DNA from: Micromonospora ureilytica
GTDB taxonomy: Bacteria; Actinomycetota; Actinomycetes; Mycobacteriales; Micromonosporaceae
Direction of reading: 5' to 3'
Length of the DNA stretch: 64,000 nucleotides
Assembly (NCBI RefSeq): GCF_015751765.1
Contig: NZ_JADOTX010000001.1
Span: forward strand, 3,410,001 to 3,474,000
The notes under the pieces were generated by a model. The model saw only the letters and a program-made list of their open reading frames with translations. It was not told the origin of the DNA and ran no database searches. The position numbers and the translations under genes were made by a program. Shown in pieces: positions 8,962 through 17,691 of this stretch (the first letter of the stretch is position 1; each line of letters begins with the position of its first letter).

Positions 8962-9411
8962 GTGGGAAATCTCCGTATCCGAGCCAAGCACCAGCCGTTC
9001 GAGGTGGCCGCGCTGGTCACGACGCCCATCTGCGGCATTCTGCTGCTCGCGCTCGACGTCCGACCACCGTCGGTCCAGATGTCCATGCCGGAACCCATCC
9101 AGGTCGGCTGGGAGGTCGCCCTGGTCGTCGTCGGCCTGGGCGGCCTCCTGGGCATCCTGTGGCCGGGCCAGCTGTCCACCGGCCTCGGCGTCGAACTCGC
9201 GTCCGTCCTGGTGCTCGGCACCATCACCGGCATGTACGCGGTGGCGTTGGTGGCGGTCGCGGGCGAGCAGGGCGTCGTCGCCGCGTCGCTGATCGCCGCG
9301 GTGCCGGCCGGGTCGTTCTGGCGGGCCGCCCAGATCGCCGTCGACCTGCGTTGCCTGGCCAAGGGCCACCAGTGCTCGACGCACCGACGGGTCGTGGGAG
9401 GTGTGACGTGA
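8962..9411 (+). CDS. Small four-helix membrane protein, holin-like topology
   Basis: The 149-aa product has four hydrophobic segments at about residues 17-34, 49-66, 74-95 and 103-120, short loops and a basic, Cys-containing C-terminus (RCLAKGHQCSTHRR). I do not recognise a named family. GTG 8962 is preferred over the longer ATG at 8890 because AGGGAG sits six bases upstream and the protein then begins with a short basic N-terminus. Its stop overlaps the GTG of the next gene (GTGA), so the two are coupled. A small multi-helix protein coupled to a helix-plus-coiled-coil protein is common in actinophage lysis or tail regions. No other phage gene is present, so that link is speculative. Confidence 0.65.
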   Translation: MGNLRIRAKHQPFEVAALVTTPICGILLLALDVRPPSVQMSMPEPIQVGWEVALVVVGLGGLLGILWPGQLSTGLGVELASVLVLGTITGMYAVALVAVAGEQGVVAASLIAAVPAGSFWRAAQIAVDLRCLAKGHQCSTHRRVVGGVT

Positions 9412-9803
9412 TCTCCGCACCGACGCCCGAGGCACCACACTGGGTGCAGGTGCTGCTCAGCCTGCTCGGCGTCCTCGGTGGCACCACCGGTCTGGCTGCC
9501 ATCGCCACGGTCGTGGCCCAGCGCGGCAAGTTCAAGGCCGACGCCGCCGACACCCTCACCGAGGCCGCACTGACCCTGGTCCAACCGCTACAGGTGCGGA
9601 TCACCGAGCTGGAGAGCGAGGCGTTGGGCGCCCGATCGGAGCTGGGGCTGCTGCGCGAGCAGGTCAACCAGTTGCAGTTCGTCGTCCGGGTGCTCAGCCG
9701 CACGCTCGACCGGTGGCGTACGGCGGTGCACGCCCCCGACGCCACGCTGCGCAAGATCCGCACGGTGGTCGCGGAGTCGGAACGGCTGGCGGAGGACCGC
9801 TGA
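9408..9803 (+). CDS. Small membrane-anchored coiled-coil protein
   Basis: The 131-aa product has one hydrophobic helix near the N-terminus (VLLSLLGVLGGTTGLAAIAT, residues 14-33). A long amphipathic helix with coiled-coil heptads follows from about residue 55 to 105 (ITELESEALGARSELGLLRE onward). The C-terminus is basic and polar. GTG 9408 overlaps the previous stop and has GGGAGG at 9396-9401, so it is translated together with the four-helix membrane protein. No enzyme motif is present. The two proteins probably act together at the membrane. Function is unknown. A prophage remnant is one possibility, based only on architecture. Confidence 0.7.
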   Translation: MISAPTPEAPHWVQVLLSLLGVLGGTTGLAAIATVVAQRGKFKADAADTLTEAALTLVQPLQVRITELESEALGARSELGLLREQVNQLQFVVRVLSRTLDRWRTAVHAPDATLRKIRTVVAESERLAEDR

Positions 9804-9817
9804 GCGGCTTCGACGAG

Positions 9818-11986
9818 TCAACTCCGGCCACGCAGGCGTTCGGCGAGTTCGCGCACCGCCGCCCGGAACTCGCTGTCGCACTCGCCCGGATGATGTCCCC
9901 GTAGCGGCGGCGCGGACCGCTCCCCCGGCGCCGGCAGCAGGTCCGGTGGGTCCCGCAACCGCCGGTCGACCTGGCCAGCCGGATCGGCCGGGTCCGGGGG
10001 CGGATCGCCGGGGCGGTGCGCGGCGAAGACCCAACCGCCGACCGGGTCGGTGTCCCGCCAGAGGTTGAGCCACCGCCACTGGACGCGCTCCCCCACCTCA
10101 CGCAGCACCTCCTCGTTGAGGTAGGCCGGAAAGAGCCGGGCGTACAGGCGGTCCAGCGGTGACCCGTAGGTGAGCAGGGCGACCCGTTGACGTACCCGCG
10201 GGGGCAGCCGCAGCACCGCGAGAGCGAGCAGCGCAGACCCGTGGCTGTGCCCACAGAGCAACACCCCGACGTGTCGCTCGGTCAGTTGGCTGATCCGGTC
10301 GGCCAGTTCCGGCACCGCGCGGTCGGCGTAGCTCGGCGGCGCGAACGGGTGCGCCGCCCGGGGCCAGAAGGTGCCCAGGTCCCACAGGATGCCGACGTGC
10401 CGGCGAAACCACGCGGTCCGGTAGGCGAACACGCCACCCGCCAACAGCGTGACCAGCAACGCGGCGAGGAGGTAGCTGCCGCCGCTGAGCCCCATCTGGA
10501 CGGCTCCGGCCGGCAGCCCGAACAGCTGCCGGGTCAACTCCTCCGGGTCGCGCCCGGTACTCCCCACCAGGCTCGTTGCCAGTCCGACCACGGCGAGCGC
10601 CGCGTAGGTGGCGGCCAGCAGACCCAACCACTCGGTGAACCGCGCCTGGGCGATGGTCTTCGTCGTCAGCCGCAGCCGACCGACCGCCTCCGGCGGCACG
10701 ACCGGGAAGTCCCGGGCGGTGATCGCCGCCGCCGCACGCCGCCGGCGGCGCAGCGACACGACGCTCATCGCGCCACACAGCAGCACCGCCGCGACCACGT
10801 GCAGGAAGAAGGCCAGCAGCGTCCAGCGATACGGCAGCGGTGGCCCACCGTCACCGCGGTAGCCACCGAGCAACTCCCCCGTCTGGTAGACGAGGCCGGC
10901 GGAGAGCGCGCCGGTCAGGCCGACCGCGAAGGCGGCGAGGACCGCCGCGCCAAGGCCACCCGGCAGCGCGGACCGGCCGCCCACCCGACCGTGGTGCCAC
11001 AGCACCACACCGCTGAGCAGCACCAGCAGCACCATCTGGCCGAACAGCGCGACACCCGCGATCCCGCCGTAGCCGGGCAGCCCGGCCGCCGGCAACCAGG
11101 CGCGCCGGTCGCCCGCCACGATGACAAGTGTCGCCACGCTCAGGCCGGCCGCCACCACGCCCACCGTGCGGGCGGTCCAGGTGGCCGTTCGCTCGGTCGC
11201 CGCCCGGTCGATCATCCCCGGAACGGCGAGCAGACCGACGCAGGCCAGCAACACCGCCGCACTGAGCGCCAGCAGCAACGTCGACCCGAACGTCGCGCCG
11301 CCGGCGCGACGGGCCGTGAGCAACACGACATTGAGTACGGCGAGCGCGGCGGCGACGTGGATCGCGCGCAGCCTGTGCACCAGCGGCTCCACGGCCCACA
11401 GTGGATTGTCGGCCGGACCGGACCGACGCGTGCCGAGTAGGCGCAGGACCCCGATGGCGGCGATCGGCAGGAGCGCCAGCAGGGCCAGCCGCTGCCCGAC
11501 GTGCCGGCCGTCGAGCCCGGCCATGGTGTCGAAGGGCGCGCGGCAGGGGACCGCGCCGAGACACCGCCAGGCGAGCAGGTCGAGGGCGACGCCGGCGATG
11601 GACACCACGTACAGCACTGTGAGGTTGAGCGCGAGAAGCCGACACAGCACGGTGACCCAGCCGGCTCGGCGATGGCCCGTGGGGCGCATCCACACGGCCA
11701 CGTTGCTGAGCATGAACGGCAGCAGGAAGACCATGGCGAGGGTCCGGCCGACGGTGCCCGAGGGCAGATCACCCCAGCGGTACGCCTCCAGCGTCACCCC
11801 GTCCGGGCCGCCGCCGTCCGACCGGGCGGCGCGGTGGAAGCCCCCGCTGCCGTCGCCGGCGACCTGCCGGACCTGCGCCTGGTCGAGGATGACGGTGGGG
11901 TCCGCCCCGGACACGCCGTGCACCCGCAACTCCACCACGTCGGGTGCGCGCGGTTGGTCGCCGTGCTGCGGTCTTCTCTGCGACAT
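9818..11986 (-). CDS. Multi-spanning membrane protein with C-terminal alpha/beta-hydrolase-like domain
   Basis: The 722-aa protein begins with VELRVHGVSGADP, a motif at the start of a family of actinobacterial membrane proteins. About ten hydrophobic helices follow between residues 85 and 550. The C-terminal domain contains the nucleophile-elbow-like GHSHGSALLALAVLRLP (around residue 610), and LLTYGSPLDRLYARLFPAYL follows it as in lipase or PGAP1-like hydrolases. Serine in GHSHG would be the nucleophile. A plausible role is a membrane-embedded lipid hydrolase, but no substrate can be assigned. It starts eight bases after the LtrA stop, so the two genes form an operon. Confidence 0.75.
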   Translation of the reverse strand: MSQRRPQHGDQPRAPDVVELRVHGVSGADPTVILDQAQVRQVAGDGSGGFHRAARSDGGGPDGVTLEAYRWGDLPSGTVGRTLAMVFLLPFMLSNVAVWMRPTGHRRAGWVTVLCRLLALNLTVLYVVSIAGVALDLLAWRCLGAVPCRAPFDTMAGLDGRHVGQRLALLALLPIAAIGVLRLLGTRRSGPADNPLWAVEPLVHRLRAIHVAAALAVLNVVLLTARRAGGATFGSTLLLALSAAVLLACVGLLAVPGMIDRAATERTATWTARTVGVVAAGLSVATLVIVAGDRRAWLPAAGLPGYGGIAGVALFGQMVLLVLLSGVVLWHHGRVGGRSALPGGLGAAVLAAFAVGLTGALSAGLVYQTGELLGGYRGDGGPPLPYRWTLLAFFLHVVAAVLLCGAMSVVSLRRRRRAAAAITARDFPVVPPEAVGRLRLTTKTIAQARFTEWLGLLAATYAALAVVGLATSLVGSTGRDPEELTRQLFGLPAGAVQMGLSGGSYLLAALLVTLLAGGVFAYRTAWFRRHVGILWDLGTFWPRAAHPFAPPSYADRAVPELADRISQLTERHVGVLLCGHSHGSALLALAVLRLPPRVRQRVALLTYGSPLDRLYARLFPAYLNEEVLREVGERVQWRWLNLWRDTDPVGGWVFAAHRPGDPPPDPADPAGQVDRRLRDPPDLLPAPGERSAPPLRGHHPGECDSEFRAAVRELAERLRGRS

Positions 11987-11994
11987 CTGGGCAG

Positions 11995-13203
11995 CTACCC
12001 GTGTCGCCGCTGGTCGGGCGCGTCGCTCTTGCCGGACTTGCGAATGAACCGCCGCAGTCCCGGCATCGCGTCGAACAGGACGATCAGCAGCAGCACCCCG
12101 GCGACGACGGCGCTGTTGACCAGTTGCGGGGACCGCACGGTGGCCAGGCCGCCCACGATGATGGCCGGCACACCGACCAGGCGCGCCCAGGGCCGGCTGC
12201 CGTCGACCATCATGGCGAGCAGAATCCGGGCGGTCAGGAACAACGCGGGGCCGATGACGCCAACTGTCGTCTGCCCCGTGTTGTGTTCCTCCGGATGGCC
12301 GATCGTCATCTCCATCGCCACCGAGGTGGCCAGCACACCGGCGATCATGACGAGGTGCAGGTAGCCCGCCATCAGCGTCAACTTGCTGCCGGACGGGCCC
12401 TCCGCCTCGATCCTGGCGCCCAGCCGCCCGCCGGCGGGCACCAGATAGAGCCGGGCCAGGGCCACCGCGGTCACGAACGCCAGGGCGAAGGCCAGCGTGC
12501 TGTCCCGGTCCAGGCTGGACGCGCTGTAGGTGACGCCGGCGATCAGGATCAGCTCACCCAGGGCGATGATGAAGATCTGTTGGTACCGCTCGGAGAGGTG
12601 CCTCGCGTTCACCTGGAGTTCCGGCCAGGTACTGCGGCCGAGCCACGGGAACGGCCAGCGCAGCCGTGCCAGGGAGTACTCCAACAGCAGTGCCAGCGCC
12701 CAGAGCACCTCCCGGGCCGGGGTGACGGCCGCCCCGACCACCCAGAGCACGCCGGAGATCGCGAACCAGACCGCCACCCGCAGGCTGCGCACCTGCAGCG
12801 GGTGCCCCCGCAGGGCGGGGATCAGGATCGCCGCCCGACCCAGGTGGATGGCCACGTAGGCGATGGCGAACACCATGGCGTGCTCGTCGAACGTGGTGGG
12901 TACGGCCGCGGCCATCAGCAGGCCACCGAACATCGTCCAGAGCAGCAGTACGACGATCAGCGGGGCGCGCGGGTCGAACCAGTCCGCCGACCAGGCGGTC
13001 ACGAACCACACCCACCAGAGCGCAGCCAGCATCAGCAGGGCCTCGAACCCGCCGTTGATGCTGGGGTCGTCGAGCAGCGCCCGGGACAGGCGGGTCAGCG
13101 CGAAGATGAACGCCAGGTCGAAGAAGAGTTCCAGGAACGACGCCTTGCCCGGGTTCTCCCGCCGGAGCAGCAGCCCTCCCGGAAGCCTGCCCGCCATCGT
13201 CAT
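11995..13203 (-). CDS. Low temperature requirement protein A (LtrA) family
   Basis: The 402-aa membrane protein has about 10 to 12 hydrophobic segments. The family signature near the N-terminus is clear: SFLELFFDLAFIFALTRLS around residues 20-38. FIIALGELILIAGVTYSASS follows in the middle of the protein. LtrA was first described in Listeria growth at low temperature, and its biochemical role is still unknown. ATG 13203 has GGAAGGA upstream. It is the first gene of a two-gene minus-strand operon with the membrane hydrolase. A second LtrA homologue lies at 62133-63332. The two share the LFFDL signature but differ through most of their length, so they are not a recent duplication. Confidence 0.92.
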   Translation of the reverse strand: MTMAGRLPGGLLLRRENPGKASFLELFFDLAFIFALTRLSRALLDDPSINGGFEALLMLAALWWVWFVTAWSADWFDPRAPLIVVLLLWTMFGGLLMAAAVPTTFDEHAMVFAIAYVAIHLGRAAILIPALRGHPLQVRSLRVAVWFAISGVLWVVGAAVTPAREVLWALALLLEYSLARLRWPFPWLGRSTWPELQVNARHLSERYQQIFIIALGELILIAGVTYSASSLDRDSTLAFALAFVTAVALARLYLVPAGGRLGARIEAEGPSGSKLTLMAGYLHLVMIAGVLATSVAMEMTIGHPEEHNTGQTTVGVIGPALFLTARILLAMMVDGSRPWARLVGVPAIIVGGLATVRSPQLVNSAVVAGVLLLIVLFDAMPGLRRFIRKSGKSDAPDQRRHG

Positions 13204-13295
13204 CCTTCCCCGGCCCGCGGCTGCTCACCGCCGCCCCAGTCGTACCACCCGGACGGCCGGGCCCGGGTCGGTTCCGCCGAGCCGGGCCGTCGTCG

Positions 13296-14237
13296 TCAGC
13301 GCCCGGCGGTGCCGCCGCCTCGCGAGATCAGGTCCCCTGCCACGTCCCAGAGCCGCTCGGCGTTGCCCGGGTCGGCCGCGTACGCGGCCACGCCGCTGTA
13401 GTCGGCCGGCCGCTCGCTGACGACCGGGGCCTCGGTGCAGTCCTCGAAGTAGCGACCGCCGACGCCGTCCAGCAACGGGGACGCCGCGAGCAGCACCGAG
13501 GTCGCGGCCCCCTGCTGCGGGGTCTTGTGCATCTCCTTCGGCGACTTGAGCCCACCTGTGTGCTTCTGCAGGCCGGTCGCGATGGCGCCCGGGTTCAGCG
13601 CGTTCGAGTAGATGCCCTCGCCGGCCCAGCGGCGGGTGGCCTCCACGGCGAGCAGAGCCTCGGCGCTCTTGGACTGCCCGTAGGCCAGCAGCGGGTCGTA
13701 CGGCCGGAACGCGAAGTGCAGGTCGTCGAAGATCACCGGGGAGAAGAGGTTGCCGCTGGAGCTGACCGACACCACCCGGGCGCCGCCGGCCGCGGCGAGG
13801 GCGTCGTGCAGGCCGACGGTCAACGCGAAGTGCCCCATGAAGTTGGTGGCGAACTGCATCTCCCAGCCCTCGGCGGTGCGCTCCAACTCGGGCAGCGCCA
13901 TGATCCCCGCGTTGTTGACCAGGATGTGCAGCGGCTGGTCCCAGCCGGCAACGAACTGGCGTACCGAATCCTGGTCGGCCAGGTCCAGTGCGCGGACGGT
14001 GACCCGCTCCGCGCCGATGCTGGCCGCGATGTCGGCGGCGGCCTGCTCACCCGCCGCGACCCGGCGTACCCCGAGCACGACCTCGGCGCCGGCGGCGGCG
14101 AGCGACCGGGCCGTCTCGACGCCGATGCCGGCGGCGCCGCCGGTGACGACGGCCCGCTTGCCGGTCAGGTCGACGCCGGCGATGACCTCGTCGGCGGTCG
14201 AGGCGAAACCGAAGGGGGTCGTGATGCGCTCTGTCAT
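13296..14237 (-). CDS. Short-chain dehydrogenase/reductase
   Basis: The 313-aa classical-type SDR has the cofactor-binding loop TGGAAGIG at about residues 32-39, the NNAGIM motif near residue 108 and a catalytic YGQSK near residue 187 preceded by a serine-rich strand (VSVSSSGN). The basic residues VRR after strand 2 suggest NADP(H). Length and motifs resemble the oxidoreductase/retinol-dehydrogenase-like SDR group. It is divergent from the XRE regulator at 14369, with a 131-base shared promoter region, so the regulator probably controls it. The substrate cannot be predicted. Confidence 0.9.
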   Translation of the reverse strand: MTERITTPFGFASTADEVIAGVDLTGKRAVVTGGAAGIGVETARSLAAAGAEVVLGVRRVAAGEQAAADIAASIGAERVTVRALDLADQDSVRQFVAGWDQPLHILVNNAGIMALPELERTAEGWEMQFATNFMGHFALTVGLHDALAAAGGARVVSVSSSGNLFSPVIFDDLHFAFRPYDPLLAYGQSKSAEALLAVEATRRWAGEGIYSNALNPGAIATGLQKHTGGLKSPKEMHKTPQQGAATSVLLAASPLLDGVGGRYFEDCTEAPVVSERPADYSGVAAYAADPGNAERLWDVAGDLISRGGGTAGR

Positions 14238-14356
14238 TGCTGTCCCGTCTCTCGATCACGCTTACCCCGACACTGTCACCCAGACGGCAGGTGCTAGCCG
14301 GTTCCCTGTTTTTCCTGGTAGTGGCAGGACCAGGATGGGCGGCCGGTGGCGGCTCC

Positions 14357-14362
14357 TACGAT
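14357..14362 (+). promoter_or_regulatory. -10 element, leaderless start of the XRE regulator
   Basis: TACGAT is followed by GGGCGG and then GTG 14369, placing the transcription start on the initiation codon. No Shine-Dalgarno is present upstream. This supports GTG 14369 over upstream in-frame starts. Confidence 0.55.
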
Positions 14363-14368
14363 GGGCGG

Positions 14369-15178
14369 GTGAGCACGGCCGGCCCGCTCGGCGAATACCT
14401 GCGTGCCCGGCGCGAGCTGATCGGGCCGGGTGACGTCGGGTTGCCCGCACACGGCCGTCGGCGGGTGCCCGGCCTGCGCCGCGAGGAGGCCGCCCTGCTC
14501 GCCGGCATCAGCGCCGACTACTACCTGCGGTTGGAGCAGGGGCGTGACCGGCACCCGTCGACGCAGGTGGTCGAGGCCCTGGCCCGCGCGCTGATGCTGG
14601 ACGCGGACGCCGCGGCACACCTGCACGGCCTGGCCCGGCCGGTGCCGGCCCGCCGGGCGGCGCGACCATCGGAGCGGGTGCCGGTGGGCATCCGGCAGCT
14701 GGTCGGCTCGTGGGCCGAGACGCCCGCCTTCGTGCACGGCCGGCACCTGGACGTGCTCTTCGCCAACCCCGTCGCGACCGCGCTGGCACCGATCTTCACC
14801 CCCGGGGTGAACCTGTTGCGCGCGGTCTTCCTGGACCCGAGCGTGCCAGCGCTCTACCCGGCCCTGACGGCGGTCGCGGCCAACGCGGTGGCGGGCCTGC
14901 GCGCACAGGTCGGCCCCGAGGTGGACGACCCCCGCCTCGTCGAGCTGGTCGAGGAGCTGACCGCCGGCAGCGAACGGTTTCGGCGGTTGTGGGCCCGGCA
15001 CGACGTCACCGCCCGCGCGGGCGGTGGGGTGCGGGTGTTCCAGCACCCGGAGCTGGGCGAGTTGGCGTTGCGCTACGAGAAGCTGACGATCAGCGGCACC
15101 ACCCAGTCGCTGGTGGTCTATCACGCCGAACCGGGCAGCCCGTCGGCGCGCTCACTCGCCCGGCTGGCCCGACGCTAG
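14369..15178 (+). CDS. XRE-family regulator with MmyB-like ligand domain
   Basis: The 269-aa protein has an N-terminal helix-turn-helix (residues 3-75) with RRVPGLRREEAALLAGISAD followed by YYLRLEQGRD, a near-perfect match to the actinobacterial MmyB-type regulators. The C-terminal domain (about 90-265) contains FANPVATALAPIF and the HPELGELALRYEKL motif of the MmyB PAS-like ligand domain. Such regulators usually repress a divergent short-chain dehydrogenase or similar gene, and one lies directly upstream at 14237. GTG 14369 is chosen because the HTH begins at once and a -10 box sits six bases upstream. Confidence 0.92.
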   Translation: MSTAGPLGEYLRARRELIGPGDVGLPAHGRRRVPGLRREEAALLAGISADYYLRLEQGRDRHPSTQVVEALARALMLDADAAAHLHGLARPVPARRAARPSERVPVGIRQLVGSWAETPAFVHGRHLDVLFANPVATALAPIFTPGVNLLRAVFLDPSVPALYPALTAVAANAVAGLRAQVGPEVDDPRLVELVEELTAGSERFRRLWARHDVTARAGGGVRVFQHPELGELALRYEKLTISGTTQSLVVYHAEPGSPSARSLARLARR

Positions 15179-15203
15179 CGTCGCCGTTTCCGAAGCGGGC
15201 CGG

Positions 15204-15971
15204 TTACCGGGTGGCCGCCCGCTCGGCGACCACCACCGAGATCCCGTCGAGGACGCGTTGCAGACCGAACTCGAAGGCGTACTCCGGGCCGTACGCGGCA
15301 CCGTGCTGCTGGCCCGCCGCGGTGCCGATCCGGGACGCGGTCGGGTAGGCGTCGGCGGCCATGAACGTCTCCAGCCAGGGCGCGTGCGACTGCCACCACT
15401 GGCCGTCGGTCATGCCGGACTCGCGCTCCAGGTCGACCACCTCGGAGGCGGCCCGCGCGGCGCTCTTCACGTGACCCAGCACGAGGGTGAGCACCGCGTC
15501 GACCTCGACGTCGGTGAGCCCGATGTCGACGACCGCACCGAGCTCGTAGTCGTACTTGGCCATCAGGTGCGGGCCGAGCACCGGGCGCGTCGTCTCGGCC
15601 CGCAGCATCCAGGGATGCCGCTGGTAGAGCGCCAGGTTGTCGCGGGCGATCCGCTCCAGCCGGGTACGCCAGTCGCCCTCGACGGCGGGACGCGGCATCT
15701 CGCCGTACGCGGTGTCGATCATGACGGCGACGAGTTCGGCCTTGCCCGGCACGTAGGTGTAGACCGACATCGTGCCGACTCCCAGCGCCTCACCGACCCG
15801 GCGCATGGTCAGCGCGTCGAGCCCCTCGGCGTCGGCGATGTCGATCGCGGCCCGGACGATCCGGTCGACGCTGAGCGCCGGACCGGCGCTGCGGCTGGTC
15901 GGCTCCCGGGTGCGCCAGAGAAGGGCCAGGCTGCGGGCCGGGTCTGCGGTCGACTTGCGCTCACTCGCCAT
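15204..15971 (-). CDS. TetR-family repressor with TetR_C-type ligand domain
   Basis: The 255-aa regulator has a TetR DNA-binding domain at about residues 38-85 (ALTMRRVGEALGVGTMSVYT is the HTH). The C-terminal domain resembles the tetracycline-repressor class (LERIARDNLALYQRHPWMLR). The 30-residue N-terminal extension (LALLWRTREPTSRSAGPALS) is common in this class. It is convergent with the XRE gene and 85 bases downstream of the MFS stop on the same strand. The exporter of the MFS type encoded at 16057-17691 is the obvious candidate target, but no operator was identified. TAGGAT nine bases upstream of ATG may be its -10 box. Confidence 0.9.
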   Translation of the reverse strand: MASERKSTADPARSLALLWRTREPTSRSAGPALSVDRIVRAAIDIADAEGLDALTMRRVGEALGVGTMSVYTYVPGKAELVAVMIDTAYGEMPRPAVEGDWRTRLERIARDNLALYQRHPWMLRAETTRPVLGPHLMAKYDYELGAVVDIGLTDVEVDAVLTLVLGHVKSAARAASEVVDLERESGMTDGQWWQSHAPWLETFMAADAYPTASRIGTAAGQQHGAAYGPEYAFEFGLQRVLDGISVVVAERAATR

Positions 15972-16056
15972 GGTGCGACCATCCTAACCACGCGGCCGTA
16001 CGCCGTACGCCCGCGCTGCGCCGGCCTGCTCCGCCGCGCGGTCGCCACGGTGTGCG

Positions 16057-17691
16057 TCAGAGCGCCTCGCGGTCGTCCGACAGCGTCGGACCGGCGGCGG
16101 CGGGCACCAGGTGTCGGACCTCCGGTTCCCCGTCGGTCAGCTCCCGGGCCCGTTGCTCGGCCGCGCGGTCCTCGCCGGTCAACCGGCCACCGTGCTGGCG
16201 CAGGTGCTCGCCCCAGGAGGGCACCAGATACACCTCGACGAACCGGTCCACCGTCTCGGCCGGGCGGAACAGTCCCCAGCGCATCGCGCCGGTCCGCTGC
16301 CGCGCGCCACGCACCAGGTCCATCGCCGCCAGGAACCGTTGGGTCCGCTCCGGCCGGACGGTGTACTGCACAGTCACCAGCACCGGCCCCACCCCCGGGT
16401 CCGGCTCGTGCGCCAGGTGCAGTTGTGGCCAGTACGCCGCCGGTTCACGGTTCACCGAGCGCAGGTCCGGCAACGGCCAGATCCGACTCGTCAGGGTGCC
16501 GACCAGCATCAGCGCCGCCGCCACCAGGTACGCGAGGACCAGCCCGGCCATGTCGGCCACCAACCCCCAGAGCAGCGCGCCGACCGCCTGCCCACCGGCG
16601 AAGCACACCTGGTAGACGGCCAGACCCCGGGCCCGTACCCAGCTGGGCAGGAAGAGCTGCATCTCGGCGTTGACGTTGGCCAGCACCGTCACCCAGGCCA
16701 TCCCGGCGGGCAGCAGGGCGAGCAGCACCAGCGGCACCACCCGCACGGTGCCGACCACTGTCAGCGCCACCGTGAACAACGCACCGGCGATCAGCAGCAA
16801 CTGGTTGGCCGACAGCCGGGTGCGGATCACGGCCAGCAGCACGCCACCCGCGATGGCGCCCACGCCGAGGGCGGCCAGCAGCAGCCCGTACCCGCCGGAG
16901 CCCAGCGCCAGCCGCCGACTCGCCACCAACGGCAGCAACGCCCACAGCGCGCTGGCCGGGACCACGAAGACCAACGCACGGCGCAACAGCCGGCGTACTG
17001 TCGGCGAGTGGCGAACGTAGCGGCTGCCCGCGCGCAACGCGGCGGTGAACCGCTCGGGCACCTCGACGGCGCGCGCGTTGGCGGGCCGCCAGCGCCACAG
17101 CGCGTACGCGAAGATCCCGAAGGCGACCGCGTTGATGCCGAAGACCGGGGCGACTCCGGTACGGGCGATGAGCACGCCGGCCACCGCGGGCCCGACCGCC
17201 CTCGCCACGTTCACACTTATCGAACCGAGGGCGGACGCCGAGCGCAGCTGGTCCTGCGGCACCAGCTCCGGGATCACCGCCGCCCACGCCGGCAGGGTCA
17301 GCGCCTGCCCGACCCCGAACGCGAAGGTGAGGGTGAGCAGCAGCGCCGGCGGCATCCGGTCGGTCAGGGTGAGCAGCGTCAGCGCCACCGCCACCGCCAC
17401 CAGGAACAGCTGCACGGCGATCAGCAGGTGCCGGCGGTCGAAGCTGTCGGCCAGCACCCCGGCGGGCAACGCCAGCAGCAGCACCGGCAGCAGACTGGCG
17501 GTCTGCACCAACGCGACAAGGGTGGAGGCGTTGGAGTGGTTGATCAGCAGCCACTGGGCGCCGACGGTCTGCATCCAGGTGCCGATGTTCGCGGCGAGCA
17601 GCGCCAACCACAGGTTGCGGTAGACCGCCGTACGCAACGGCGCCCACGCCGACGCCGGACGGTCCGCGGGTCCGGCAGCGGCCGTCACCAC
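16057..17691 (-). CDS. MFS exporter (MFS_3 type) with a C-terminal ferredoxin-like domain
   Basis: The 544-aa protein has about 12 hydrophobic helices over residues 15-420 and matches the MFS_3/EntS-like group. Its N-terminus has LWLALLAANIGTWMQTVGAQ, and the loop motif LADSFDRRHLL (DRR) is near residue 85. Residues 430-544 form an added soluble domain that begins GPVLVTVQYTVRPERTQRFL and continues with RWGLFRPAETVDRFVEVYLV. This resembles the antibiotic-biosynthesis-monooxygenase-like alpha/beta fold seen fused to some MFS_3 exporters. It probably exports a small hydrophobic compound or siderophore. Start GTG 17691 overlaps the stop of the upstream SDR gene (GTGGTGA), so the two are co-translated. 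Confidence 0.88.
   Translation of the reverse strand: MVTAAAGPADRPASAWAPLRTAVYRNLWLALLAANIGTWMQTVGAQWLLINHSNASTLVALVQTASLLPVLLLALPAGVLADSFDRRHLLIAVQLFLVAVAVALTLLTLTDRMPPALLLTLTFAFGVGQALTLPAWAAVIPELVPQDQLRSASALGSISVNVARAVGPAVAGVLIARTGVAPVFGINAVAFGIFAYALWRWRPANARAVEVPERFTAALRAGSRYVRHSPTVRRLLRRALVFVVPASALWALLPLVASRRLALGSGGYGLLLAALGVGAIAGGVLLAVIRTRLSANQLLLIAGALFTVALTVVGTVRVVPLVLLALLPAGMAWVTVLANVNAEMQLFLPSWVRARGLAVYQVCFAGGQAVGALLWGLVADMAGLVLAYLVAAALMLVGTLTSRIWPLPDLRSVNREPAAYWPQLHLAHEPDPGVGPVLVTVQYTVRPERTQRFLAAMDLVRGARQRTGAMRWGLFRPAETVDRFVEVYLVPSWGEHLRQHGGRLTGEDRAAEQRARELTDGEPEVRHLVPAAAGPTLSDDREAL

Noticed and set aside
8962..9803. Calling a prophage
   Set aside because: Only two small proteins with suggestive topology; no integrase, capsid, tail or lysin gene, and no attachment repeat were found.
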